Shown here: one piece after another, positions 25,564-33,443 of the stretch
How positions within the stretch are numbered: position 1 is the first letter of the stretch
Layout of the letters: each line of letters starts with the position of its first letter
Assembly (NCBI GenBank): GCA_002280515.1
Contig: NCEA01000001.1
Span: 41,762 to 105,761 of the forward strand
Length of the DNA stretch: 64,000 nucleotides
Source: Rhodobacterales bacterium 32-67-9
GTDB taxonomy: Bacteria > Pseudomonadota > Alphaproteobacteria > Rhodobacterales > Rhodobacteraceae
Reading direction: 5' to 3'
Translations under genes and position numbers: made by a program
Notes under the pieces: generated by a model
What the model saw: only the letters and a program-made list of their open reading frames with translations
Told to the model about the DNA's origin: nothing
The model's database searches: none

Positions 25564-27338
25564 CACGCTCCCTTCTGGGGCCGCATGTCGGCCGGGTCGA
25601 TTCCGGCAACCTCGACCGGCTTCTTCATCGCGTCGCGGCGGAAGGGCTCGCCCAGTTCCTGGTTGATCAGCGCCTCGATGAAGGTGGTCTTGCCGGCCTT
25701 CTGATCCTTCAGCGCCTGGTTCAGCGCGGCGGTCAGCTCCTCCATCGTCTTCGCCTGCAAGCCCTTCAGCCCGCAGGCCTGGGCGATACCGGCATAGCTG
25801 ACCCCGTCATTGAGTTCGGTGCCGACGAAGTTGTCCGAGTACCAGAGCGTCGTATTGCGCTTTTCCGCGCCCCACTGGTAGTTGCGGAAGACCACCATGG
25901 TGATCGCCGGCCATTCCTTGCGGCCGACCGCCACCATCTCGTTCATCGAGATCCCGAAGGCGCCGTCACCGGCGAAACCCACGACCGGCACATCGGGGTT
26001 GCCGATCTTGGCGCCGACGATCGAGGGGAAGCCGTAGCCGCAGGGACCGAAAAGGCCGGGGGCAAGGTATTTGCGCCCCACCTCGAACGACGGATAGGCG
26101 TTGCCGATGGCGCAGTTGTTGCCGATGTCGGACGAGATGATCGCCTCTTTCGGCAGCGCCGCCTGGATCGCGCGCCACGCCATGCGCGGGCTCATCCACT
26201 CAGGCTTGGCCTTGCGGGCGCGGTCATTCCAGGTGGTGCCGGGATCGTCCTGCTCGTGATCCATCGAGGTCAGTTCCTGCGCCCAGGCCGATTTCGTCTT
26301 CGAGATCAGCGCCTTGCGATCCGCCCGCCCGGCGTCGCCCGCCGCGTCGCCAAGCTGTGCGAGGATGCTCTCGGCCACGCGCTTCGCGTCACCGACAATA
26401 CCGACGGCCACCGGCTTCGTCAGGCCGATCCGGTCGGGATTGATATCGACCTGAATGAGCTTCGCACTCTTCGGCCAGTAGTCGATGCCGTAACCCGGAA
26501 GGGTCGAGAACGGGTTGAGCCGTGTCCCGAGCGCCAGCACCACGTCGGCCTTGGAGATCAGCTCCATCGCCGCCTTCGAGCCGTTGTAGCCCAAGGGTCC
26601 GGCGAAGAGCGGATGCGAGCCGGGGAAGGCGTCGTTGTGCTGATAGTTGCAGCAGACCGGCGCATCGAGACGTTCGGCCAGTGCCTGCGAGGCGGGGATC
26701 GCGCCGCCCAGAACCACGCCCGCGCCGTTCAGGATCACCGGGAACTTCGCGCCCGTCAGCAGCTTCGCCGCCTCGGAAATCGCGTCCGCCCCGCCCGAGG
26801 GACGCTCGAAATCGACGATGGCGGGCAGCTCGATGTCGATCACTTGCGTCCAGTAATCGCGCGGCACGTTGATCTGCACCGGCGCCGAAAGTCGCTTGCC
26901 CTTGGTGATCACCCGGTTCAGCACCTCGGCGATGCGGCTGGGATCGCGCACCTCTTCCTGATAGGCGACCATGTCCTTGAAGGCGGCCATCTGCTCGACT
27001 TCCTGGAAGCCACCCTGCCCGATGGTCTTGTTCGCCGCCTGCGGCGTGACCAGAAGCATCGGCGTGTGGTTCCAGTAGGCGGTCTTCACGCAGGTGACGA
27101 AATTGGTGATGCCCGGCCCGTTCTGGGCAATGATCATCGCCATCTTGCCGGTGGTGCGGGTGAAGCCGTCGGCCATATAGCCGCCGTTGCATTCATGCGC
27201 CACGTCCCAGAAGGTGATGCCCGCACGCGGGAAATAGTCCGAGATCGGCATGAAGGCCGACCCGATGATGCCGAAGGCATGTTCGATTCCGTGCCGTTGC
27301 AGGACTTTGACAAAGGCTTCCTCGGTGGTCATCTTCAT
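25563..27338 (-). CDS. xsc: Sulfoacetaldehyde acetyltransferase
   Basis: Thiamine-diphosphate enzyme that converts sulfoacetaldehyde and phosphate to sulfite and acetyl phosphate. The 591-residue protein starts MKMTTEEAFVKVLQRHGIEH behind GGGAGATACGCC. It has the three domains of the ThDP synthase family. The cofactor motif is GFAGDGAFGISMNEMVAVGR with the downstream VVFRNYQWGAEKRNTTLWYS, and ETP-like residues lie near VRDPSRIAEVLNRVITKGKR. Extending to an upstream start adds Arg-rich residues and is rejected. A CTGG-type box (27390-27399) precedes it. Its stop overlaps the tauZ-like start. Confidence 0.94.
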   Translation of the reverse strand: MKMTTEEAFVKVLQRHGIEHAFGIIGSAFMPISDYFPRAGITFWDVAHECNGGYMADGFTRTTGKMAMIIAQNGPGITNFVTCVKTAYWNHTPMLLVTPQAANKTIGQGGFQEVEQMAAFKDMVAYQEEVRDPSRIAEVLNRVITKGKRLSAPVQINVPRDYWTQVIDIELPAIVDFERPSGGADAISEAAKLLTGAKFPVILNGAGVVLGGAIPASQALAERLDAPVCCNYQHNDAFPGSHPLFAGPLGYNGSKAAMELISKADVVLALGTRLNPFSTLPGYGIDYWPKSAKLIQVDINPDRIGLTKPVAVGIVGDAKRVAESILAQLGDAAGDAGRADRKALISKTKSAWAQELTSMDHEQDDPGTTWNDRARKAKPEWMSPRMAWRAIQAALPKEAIISSDIGNNCAIGNAYPSFEVGRKYLAPGLFGPCGYGFPSIVGAKIGNPDVPVVGFAGDGAFGISMNEMVAVGRKEWPAITMVVFRNYQWGAEKRNTTLWYSDNFVGTELNDGVSYAGIAQACGLKGLQAKTMEELTAALNQALKDQKAGKTTFIEALINQELGEPFRRDAMKKPVEVAGIDPADMRPQKGA

Positions 27339-27389
27339 GGCGTATCTCCCTGGATCTGGCCCGGTTCTATGCCGGGACAGACCCCCTCT

Positions 27390-27399
27390 GTAGGGCCAG
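27390..27399 (-). promoter_or_regulatory. CTGG-type box upstream of xsc, probable TauR site
   Basis: Minus-strand CTGGCCCTAC, 52-61 bases upstream of the xsc start and abutting the tauR stop. The identical decamer occurs upstream of tpa. A weak second half, CTGTCCCGGC, lies 19 bases further along. TauR of Rhodobacter is known to bind direct repeats of the CTGGACYTAA type; I infer that this is one. Confidence 0.55.
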
Positions 27400-28881
27400 T
27401 CAGGCGGGCTTGTTATGTCCAGTTCCGTGCAGCGCCTCGGCGAGAAGCCCGATGCCTTCCGGAATCCGGCTCTGCGCGATCGAGGAATAGGCCAGCCGAT
27501 AATAATTGCCCGGCGCCGTGCCGGGCGCAAAGAAGACCCGCCCCGGCTCGATCAGCACGCCCCGGCCCCTGAGTTCCGCCGCCAGCGCCCCGGTATCGAC
27601 CCCGGCCGGCGCCCGCATCCAGAAGCTCGAACCGCCGAAAGCGCCAAGCCCGGCGATCTCCAGCCCGTTGGCGCGGATCGCCTCGTCCATCGTGGTGCGG
27701 CGGCGCTTGTAGGCCTGGCCCAGCCGGTTGATCAGCGCGTCGTAATGACCGAGGGCGAGGAAATAGGCGACGGTGCGCTGGATATGGCCCGGCGGATGGC
27801 GCAGCATCGCGGCGCGCAACGCGCGCGCCTCGCGGATAAAGGCCTCCGAGGCCACGAGGTAGCCAAGCCGCAGCCCCGGAAACAGCGATTTCGAAAACGA
27901 GCCGGCATGGATCACCCGCCCCTCGCGGTCGAGCGATTTCAGGGCTGGCGCGGCAGGTTTCAGGAACGACATCTCGAATTCGTAGTCGTCCTCGACGACA
28001 AGGAAATCCTCCCGTCCCGCACGCTCCAGCAGCGCCATGCGGCGGTCCATCGGCATGGTGGCATTGGTCGGGCAATGATGGCTCGCCGTGGTGAAGACCG
28101 CCGCGATCCCCTCGGGCAACGCCTCGGGCGGCAGGCCATCCTCGTCGACATCGACGGGCCGGATCTCGGCGCCGAGTTGGTTCAGCACCGCGCGCAGGCC
28201 CGGATAGCAGGGGTTTTCCACCGCGACCGGACTGCCCTGGGCGAGCAGCACCTCCGCCGTCAGCCAAAGCGCGTTCTGCGCCCCCATGGTCAGGAGGATC
28301 TCTTCGGGGCGCGCGGTTATCCCACGCCGCGGCAGGATCGAACGCATGATGTATTCCACCAGCATCGGGTCGTCGCGCTCGTAGAAATCGTCGGTCAGCG
28401 CCTCGAAATCGCGCTTGCCAAGGGCGCGCAGCGCGCATTGGCGCCAGTTCTGGTGGTCGAAGAGGCTGGCGTCGGCCTGCCCGTAGATGAACGGATAGGG
28501 ATAGGCGTGCCAGTCCTGCGGCTTCGCCGGCAGTTCATGGCGCGAAAACCGCCGTCCGACGATCCGCTCCCAATCGACGCTGTCGCGGCGCGGACGGTCC
28601 GCGACGACGAAACCGGGCTGGACCGGCGCGGTGTCCGAGACGTAATAGCCCGACCGCCCCCGGGCGGAGAGGTAATCGCCCGAGACAAGCTCGGTATAGG
28701 CCAGCGTCACGGTTATCCGGCTGACGCCCAGATGCTGCGCGAGACCGCGGCTCGACGGCAGCTTCTCGCCCGGCCGGAACCGGCCGCGCAGGATGCCCTC
28801 GGCCACCATCTGCTGGATCTGCTGTTGCAGCGTCCCGTTGAAGCCGGGGGCAAGAAAGAAGCTTTCGGCGGGGATCGACAT
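27400..28881 (-). CDS. tauR: MocR-type (GntR/aminotransferase) regulator TauR
   Basis: Activator of taurine catabolism, 493 residues. The N-terminal GntR winged helix (about residues 15-85) has GRFRPGEKLPSSRGLAQHLG and VSRITVTLAYTELVSGDYLS. An aminotransferase-like domain follows (about 120-485) with the PLP-lysine segment VIHAGSFSKSLFPGLRLGYL. This MocR architecture is characteristic of TauR. It lies between tpa and xsc on the same strand. Direct CTGG repeats begin 3 bases upstream of its start, suggesting control of its own gene. The effector is probably taurine bound through PLP, as for the family. Confidence 0.9.
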   Translation of the reverse strand: MSIPAESFFLAPGFNGTLQQQIQQMVAEGILRGRFRPGEKLPSSRGLAQHLGVSRITVTLAYTELVSGDYLSARGRSGYYVSDTAPVQPGFVVADRPRRDSVDWERIVGRRFSRHELPAKPQDWHAYPYPFIYGQADASLFDHQNWRQCALRALGKRDFEALTDDFYERDDPMLVEYIMRSILPRRGITARPEEILLTMGAQNALWLTAEVLLAQGSPVAVENPCYPGLRAVLNQLGAEIRPVDVDEDGLPPEALPEGIAAVFTTASHHCPTNATMPMDRRMALLERAGREDFLVVEDDYEFEMSFLKPAAPALKSLDREGRVIHAGSFSKSLFPGLRLGYLVASEAFIREARALRAAMLRHPPGHIQRTVAYFLALGHYDALINRLGQAYKRRRTTMDEAIRANGLEIAGLGAFGGSSFWMRAPAGVDTGALAAELRGRGVLIEPGRVFFAPGTAPGNYYRLAYSSIAQSRIPEGIGLLAEALHGTGHNKPA

Positions 28882-28883
28882 TT

Positions 28884-28915
28884 CTGGCCTTATGAGCGTC
28901 CAAAACTGGACCCAC
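28884..28915 (+). promoter_or_regulatory. Two direct CTGG boxes upstream of tauR, probable TauR site
   Basis: CTGGCCTTAT at 28884-28893 and CTGGACCCAC at 28906-28915, a direct repeat with 22-base spacing, i.e. two helical turns. They sit immediately upstream of the tauR start, so binding would block its transcription. Agreement with the tpa and xsc boxes is at CTGG-C-Y-TA. Confidence 0.6.
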
Positions 28916-28996
28916 GACCAGAAAGCGCCAAACCGGCGCCGCCGTCAAGCCGCGCCGGCTCCTGCCCCCGCCGTCAGATTCTTCTGTTCGAAAATA

Positions 28997-29050
28997 CCTC
29001 GGGGGTGTGGGGGCAGCGCCCCCACGAGGGATCGCCCGCGCCAGCGGGCG
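28997..29050. terminator. Two stem-loops downstream of tpa, within a repeat-like sequence
   Basis: Hairpin 1 has perfect arms CGCCCGC and GCGGGCG at 29033-29050, 9 bases past the tpa stop. Hairpin 2 has arms GTGGGGGC and GCCCCCAC at 29007-29025, flanked by the pairing CCTC/GAGG. Beyond it, on the minus strand, comes GAGGTATTTTCGAACAGAAG. From general familiarity, sequences of this kind recur between genes in many Rhodobacterales genomes. It probably ends the tpa transcript. Confidence 0.6.
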
Positions 29051-29059
29051 AAACCCGGT

Positions 29060-30439
29060 TCAGGAAAAGACCCGTGTCAGCGCCTTGTCGATCGCGCCCG
29101 TGATCTCGTCGATGTCATCCGCCGTGGCGATCAGAGCCGGCGAGAGGCAGAGCGTGTTGTTGAAGCCCGTCAGCGAGCGGTTGGTGGCGCCGATGATCAC
29201 GCCCTGCGCCATGCAGTCGGCGACCACGGCCTGAACCTTCTTTTCGTCCACCGGCTCCCTGGTCTGGCGGTCGGCCACCAGTTCGGCGCCGCAGAAAAGG
29301 CCCTTGCCGCGCACGTCGCCGATCACCCGGTGCTTGTCCATCAGCGCGTGGAGATTGTTCATCGTCCGCTCGCCCATCTTCACCGTGTTGGCCAGGAGCC
29401 CTTCGTCCTCGATGATCCGCATGTTCTCGACCGCCGCCGCCGGCCCGGCCGTGCAGCCGCCGAAGGTGGAGATGTCGCGGAAATAGTTCATCGGGTCCGA
29501 GGCGTCGTCCTTGAACATCTCGAAGACCGCCTCGGTCGTGACACAGCAGGCGATCGCGGCATAGCCGGAGGCGACGCCCTTCGCCATCGTCACGAAGTCC
29601 GGCTTCACCCCGTAATGCTGGTAGCCGAACCAGGTGCCGGTGCGCCCGACTCCACAGACGACCTCGTCGATATGCAAAAGGATCTCGTACTTCTTGCAGA
29701 TCTCGGCCACCCGTTCCCAGTAGCCCGCCGGCGGCACGATGACGCCGCCGCCCGCCGTCACCGGCTCAAGGCAGAGCGCGCCAACGGTATCGGGGCCCTC
29801 GCGCAGGATCACCTCCTCGATCGCGTCGGCCGCCCGCTCGCCGTAATTCTCGACGTCCCACTGCTTGCGGTATTCGAGGCAATGGGGAACCTTGACGAAG
29901 CCCGGCACGAAGGGTCCGTACTGCGCATTCCGTTCCTCCTGCCCGCCGGCCGACATCGCCGCGATGGTGGCGCCGTGGTAGTCGCGGTCGCGGTAAAGGA
30001 TCTTGTGCTTCTTGCCGCCATAGCGCTTGTGGGCGATCTGGCGGATCATCTTGAAGGCCTTCTCGTTCGCCTCGGAGCCGGAGTTGGTGTAGTAGACCCG
30101 GCTCATGCCCGGCATCTTCTCGATCAGCATCTTGGCGAAGATCGAACCGGGGATGGAGCCCGCCGAATTGGCGAAATAGTTCATCTTCACCAGTTGGTCA
30201 TAGACCGCCCGGGCGATCGACTCGCGGCCGTAGCCCACGTTCACCGTCCAGACCCCGCCCGAAACCGCGTCGAGATGTTCCTTGCCCCGCGCGTCCCAGA
30301 GACGCATCCCCTTGCCTTCGACCATGATCCGGGGATCGTTGGTCTCGAAGGGCTTGTGCTGGATCAGGTGATGCCAGAGATGCGCGCGGTCGGCTTCGAC
30401 CACTTCGGAAATATCGTTGGAATACACAGCGTTGTTCAT
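29060..30439 (-). CDS. tpa: Taurine-pyruvate aminotransferase
   Basis: PLP enzyme that moves the amino group of taurine to pyruvate, giving sulfoacetaldehyde and alanine. The 459-residue class III aminotransferase starts MNNAVYSNDISEVVEADRAH. Features are YYTNSGSEANEKAFKMIRQI, the DYHGATIAAMSAGG segment, LLHIDEVVCGVGRTGTWFGY, and PDFVTMAKGVASGYAAIACC with the PLP lysine. An in-frame reading 14 codons longer adds nothing recognisable. The length and N-terminus agree with characterised Tpa. Direct CTGG boxes lie about 110 bases upstream. It is the first gene of the taurine locus. Confidence 0.93.
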   Translation of the reverse strand: MNNAVYSNDISEVVEADRAHLWHHLIQHKPFETNDPRIMVEGKGMRLWDARGKEHLDAVSGGVWTVNVGYGRESIARAVYDQLVKMNYFANSAGSIPGSIFAKMLIEKMPGMSRVYYTNSGSEANEKAFKMIRQIAHKRYGGKKHKILYRDRDYHGATIAAMSAGGQEERNAQYGPFVPGFVKVPHCLEYRKQWDVENYGERAADAIEEVILREGPDTVGALCLEPVTAGGGVIVPPAGYWERVAEICKKYEILLHIDEVVCGVGRTGTWFGYQHYGVKPDFVTMAKGVASGYAAIACCVTTEAVFEMFKDDASDPMNYFRDISTFGGCTAGPAAAVENMRIIEDEGLLANTVKMGERTMNNLHALMDKHRVIGDVRGKGLFCGAELVADRQTREPVDEKKVQAVVADCMAQGVIIGATNRSLTGFNNTLCLSPALIATADDIDEITGAIDKALTRVFS

Positions 30440-30547
30440 CTGCCTTGCCTTTTCTGGTGCGCTGCCGCCTTGCCGGATCATGCCGGATTTTCCGCGCCGG
30501 GGGAATGCGGGGCCAGTGCTGAAATCATCACGAAAGCGAAATCCCCC

Positions 30548-30580
30548 GTAGGGCCAGAACGCGCCCTCCGTTAAGACCAG
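30548..30580 (-). promoter_or_regulatory. Two direct CTGG boxes upstream of tpa, probable TauR site
   Basis: On the minus strand CTGGTCTTAA (30571-30580) is followed 23 bases later by CTGGCCCTAC (30548-30557). The first is one base from the CTGGACYTAA form reported for TauR; the second is identical to the xsc box. A further CTGG starts at 30588. Placement 109-141 bases upstream of tpa fits an activator site. Confidence 0.65.
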
Positions 30581-30632
30581 ATTGCCAGAGACCTTTCACT
30601 TTCCGAAATCGGCCGGGTCAATCCCGGACCGC

Positions 30633-31775
30633 TCAGTATCCGGGCGAGCCGAAACTCGGCACCGGGCCGTTCACCGCCGCCAGCCGTTCGAGATTGACGA
30701 TGGTGGAGAGCATGATCCGGTCCTGGCTCCAGTCGCCCGGCTTCTGGATCGCGACCGAGGCGGTCAGCGTCAGCGCCAGAACCGGCCCCGCCAGCAGCGC
30801 GAAGACCAGGCGCGGGTGCCGCTCGGCCCGGCCCTCGATCACCGACATCATGCGGCGCTTGAGCAGTGCGGCCGAGCGGCTGCCGAAGACCCGGTTCTCG
30901 GTCCGCACGAGCGCCACCACCGGCGCCTCGACCGCCAGCAACCTGCGCGGCCGCAGCCCGTCATGGCAGACCCTGAGGAGGCAGTCGCAATAGGCCGCGA
31001 CATCGTAGCCGCGCCGCGACAGAACCTGCCGGTCGCAGGAAAGCTCGCGCAACTCCTCTACCTGATGCTTCCAGACGTAGAAGGCCGGGTTCCAGAACAG
31101 GAATGGCCGGATCAGGCCGAGAACGATCTCCCACTCCACGTCGCCCTGGCGCAGATGCTGCAACTCGTGGCCGAGCGCGATCCTGAGGTCGTCCTCGCGC
31201 GCCAGCATCGCCGAGGGCAGCACCACGATCCGCGACCGTATCCCGCGGGTGGAAAACGGCACGCTCGCGGTGTCCGAAACCCGCAGCTCGACCCGGCCGA
31301 AGCGGCGCCAGACATAGCTCTCGGCGATCAGCCGGCGCAGCGACAGGATGCTCCAGCCGAGCCGGGCGAGGCAGGTCAGGATGCCCGCCGCCAGGGCCCA
31401 TTGCACGACCTGCCCGGCCGGCGAGGTCATCGCCTCCGCGAACCGGCTCCGCAGGTTCAGCATCTCCTCCAGTGCCGAGGGGTTCATCTCGATCCGGCCC
31501 TGAAGGTATTGCGCCACGATGAAGTCGGCGAGGTTGACCGAAGGCCCCGACGCGACATAACCGGCCTGGCTCACGAGCGCGAAGAGCGCCACGAAGACCG
31601 GGCTGACGATGACGGCGAGGAAGACCGCGCGCAGCATCTTCAGCCGCGCCGTGACGGCATGGGACAGCCCCGCAATGTCGAGGAACCGGGCAAGGACGAA
31701 CCAGAGGCCGCAGACGAAGGCCAGAAGCAGGTTCACATCGAGATAGGCATCGAAAAGGGTGTCAGCGTTTATCAT
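30633..31775 (-). CDS. M56-family membrane metallopeptidase, BlaR1-like, without a beta-lactam sensor domain
   Basis: Membrane zinc peptidase of 380 residues. Several hydrophobic segments (about residues 10-35, 50-75, 120-145) precede a cytoplasmic catalytic region with RIALGHELQHLRQGDVEWE, whose HELQH is the HExxH zinc motif, and ELSCDRQVL with the third ligand Glu. A last hydrophobic segment is near residue 325. BlaR1/MecR1 end in a penicillin-binding sensor of about 250 residues; this protein ends at 380 with only about 40 residues after the helix. The signal sensed is therefore unknown. It overlaps the BlaI-type gene by 14 bases, so the pair likely works as receptor-protease and cleaved repressor. 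Confidence 0.82.
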   Translation of the reverse strand: MINADTLFDAYLDVNLLLAFVCGLWFVLARFLDIAGLSHAVTARLKMLRAVFLAVIVSPVFVALFALVSQAGYVASGPSVNLADFIVAQYLQGRIEMNPSALEEMLNLRSRFAEAMTSPAGQVVQWALAAGILTCLARLGWSILSLRRLIAESYVWRRFGRVELRVSDTASVPFSTRGIRSRIVVLPSAMLAREDDLRIALGHELQHLRQGDVEWEIVLGLIRPFLFWNPAFYVWKHQVEELRELSCDRQVLSRRGYDVAAYCDCLLRVCHDGLRPRRLLAVEAPVVALVRTENRVFGSRSAALLKRRMMSVIEGRAERHPRLVFALLAGPVLALTLTASVAIQKPGDWSQDRIMLSTIVNLERLAAVNGPVPSFGSPGY

Positions 31776-32157
31776 CCCTGAGCCTCTTATCTATCAGCGC
31801 CCGGATCTCGTCGAGCGCCTCCTGAGACAGATCGTCGTCATCGACCAGCCGCGCGACGAGAGTCGCCGGGGCGTTGTCGAACAGCTTTTCGGAGAGGTTC
31901 TTCAGCGATCGCGACTGATAGGCGTCCTTGCTCAGCGTCGCCGTGTAGATAAAGGTCTTGCCCTGTTTCGTGCTGGTCACGAAATCCTTTTGTTCGAGGA
32001 TCCTGAGGATCGTCGCCGCCGAGGTATAGGCGAGCTTGCGCGCCGGCGCGAGTGCGTCCTGCACGTCGCGCACCGTCGCAGCACCCAGATCCCAGAGCTT
32101 CGACATGAATTCCAGCTCCACTTCGGTCAGGAATTTCGTCTTCTTCTTTGCGCTCAT
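31762..32157 (-). CDS. BlaI/MecI/CopY-family repressor
   Basis: Winged-helix repressor of 131 residues. It starts MSAKKKTKFLTEVELEFMSK and continues KLWDLGAATVRDVQDALAPA and LAYTSAATILRILEQKDFVT, the DNA-binding half. A C-terminal dimerisation helix pair follows (about residues 85-131). BlaI-type repressors are inactivated by proteolysis through the partner M56 peptidase, which is encoded directly downstream here. ATG at 32157 is chosen over a start 23 codons upstream that would overlap the probable operator (32178-32194). Confidence 0.88.
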   Translation of the reverse strand: MSAKKKTKFLTEVELEFMSKLWDLGAATVRDVQDALAPARKLAYTSAATILRILEQKDFVTSTKQGKTFIYTATLSKDAYQSRSLKNLSEKLFDNAPATLVARLVDDDDLSQEALDEIRALIDKRLRDDKR

Positions 32158-32177
32158 TTCGGCTTCGGTCCTGATAC

Positions 32178-32194
32178 TGCACGATCCTCGTGCA
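32178..32194. promoter_or_regulatory. Inverted repeat upstream of the BlaI-type gene, probable operator
   Basis: TGCACGA-TCC-TCGTGCA, perfect 7-base arms, 20 bases upstream of the repressor start. BlaI-family repressors bind inverted repeats and usually control their own operon. The sequence differs from the staphylococcal TACA/TGTA operator, so the match is positional, not by consensus. Confidence 0.5.
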
Positions 32195-32238
32195 CCCTTT
32201 CTACTAAGCTTTTCATCTTTCTCCAAACGCTATGGCAC

Positions 32239-32637
32239 TCACACCTTCCAGAAGCAGAAGACGCCCCATGCGACGGAAAGCGCCAGCGGCCACCAGAGCG
32301 GCATCCCGATGAGGCCGAGCCAGGCCATGAAGATGTAGCTGGTGCCGAGCAGCGTGATGAAAAGCCGGTCGCCCCGGGTCGTCGTCAGGCCAAGCACGCC
32401 GCGACGCTCGTCGCCGCCGGGACGGCGGATCTCGAGCACTGTCAGCACCGCCATCGCCGAGAAGATGCCGACGAAGACCGCGAGTGTCGCCGGCGTCCAG
32501 GCCATCCAGAACGAGGGCCAGAGCGGCTGGGTCCAGGAAAACGGTTTGTCCACCGGCTTGCCGACATTGCCCCAGCCGGCCTGCTGGGCCGAAGCCAGCC
32601 CGGGAAGAAGCGTCAGAAGGATCGCGAGGTAACGCAT
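32239..32637 (-). CDS. glpU: Small membrane protein of the glycerol transporter operon (DUF2160, GlpU-like)
   Basis: A 132-residue protein that starts MRYLAILLTLLPGLASAQQA, a likely signal peptide or first helix. Further hydrophobic segments follow: MAWTPATLAVFVGIFSAMAV, then FITLLGTSYIFMAWLGLIGM and the C-terminal helix. The middle motif LEIRRPGGDERRGVLGLTTT and RGDRLF is typical of DUF2160 proteins found in GlpSTPQ operons. The ATG overlaps the glpQ stop. The function is unknown; in Rhizobium the corresponding gene is called glpU. A far longer reading of the same frame is only the shadow of glpP and glpQ. Confidence 0.8.
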   Translation of the reverse strand: MRYLAILLTLLPGLASAQQAGWGNVGKPVDKPFSWTQPLWPSFWMAWTPATLAVFVGIFSAMAVLTVLEIRRPGGDERRGVLGLTTTRGDRLFITLLGTSYIFMAWLGLIGMPLWWPLALSVAWGVFCFWKV

Positions 32638-33434
32638 CACACCCTCCCCAGGGCGAAGCCCTTGGCGATATAGTTGCGGACGAACCAGATGACGATGGCG
32701 CCGGGGATGATCGTCAGCGTCCCGGCGGCGGCCAAGAGGCCCAACTCGTAGCCCGCCGAAGAGGCGGTCTTGGTCATCGTCGCGGCGATGGGCTTGGCGT
32801 AGACCGCCGTCAGGGTCTTGGCCAGCAGAAGCTCCACCCAGGAGAACATGAAGCAGAAGAACGCGGCGACGCCGACCCCCGCCTTGATCGTCGGCAGGAA
32901 CACGGTCGCGAAGAAGCGCGGGAAGGAATAGCCGTCGACGAAAGCGGTCTCGTCCAGCTCCTTCGGCACCCCGCCCATGAAGCCTTCGAGAATCCAGACC
33001 GCGAGCGGGATGTTGAACAGGCAATGCGCCAGCGCCACCGCCCAGTAGGTGTCGAAGAGCCCCACCGCCGAGTAAAGCTGGAAGAACGGCAGCGCGAAGA
33101 CCGCCGCCGGCGCCATCCGGTTGGTCAGAAGCCAGAAGAAGAGCTGCTTGTCGCCGAGGAAACGGTAGCGCGAGAACGCATAGGCCGCCGGCAACGCGAC
33201 CGTGACGGAAATCACCGTGTTGATGGAGACATAGGCGATGGAGTTGATGTAGCCCCAATACCAGGTCGGATCGGTGAAGATGGTCCGGTAGCTGGCCAGA
33301 GTCCAGGTCTGCGGGAAGAGCGAGAAGCCACCGAGGATCTCCTGCGTGGTCTTGAAGCTCATCGCCACCAGCCAGTAGATCGGCAGCATGAGAAAGAGGA
33401 TGTAGAGGATTGGAATTATGGAGCGTTTTTTCAT
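32637..33434 (-). CDS. glpQ: Glycerol-type ABC transporter permease GlpQ
   Basis: Inner-membrane permease of the MalG type, 265 residues. It starts MKKRSIIPILYILFLMLPIY and has six membrane segments. The characteristic SFKTTQEILGGFSLFPQTWT follows the first helix. The ATPase-contact loop is VPKELDETAFVDGYSFPRFF near residue 180. It is coupled to glpU by an ATGA overlap and lies 9 bases after glpP. With GlpP it should form the glycerol (or related polyol) channel. Confidence 0.87.
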   Translation of the reverse strand: MKKRSIIPILYILFLMLPIYWLVAMSFKTTQEILGGFSLFPQTWTLASYRTIFTDPTWYWGYINSIAYVSINTVISVTVALPAAYAFSRYRFLGDKQLFFWLLTNRMAPAAVFALPFFQLYSAVGLFDTYWAVALAHCLFNIPLAVWILEGFMGGVPKELDETAFVDGYSFPRFFATVFLPTIKAGVGVAAFFCFMFSWVELLLAKTLTAVYAKPIAATMTKTASSAGYELGLLAAAGTLTIIPGAIVIWFVRNYIAKGFALGRV

Positions 33435-33443
33435 CTTGATCCC

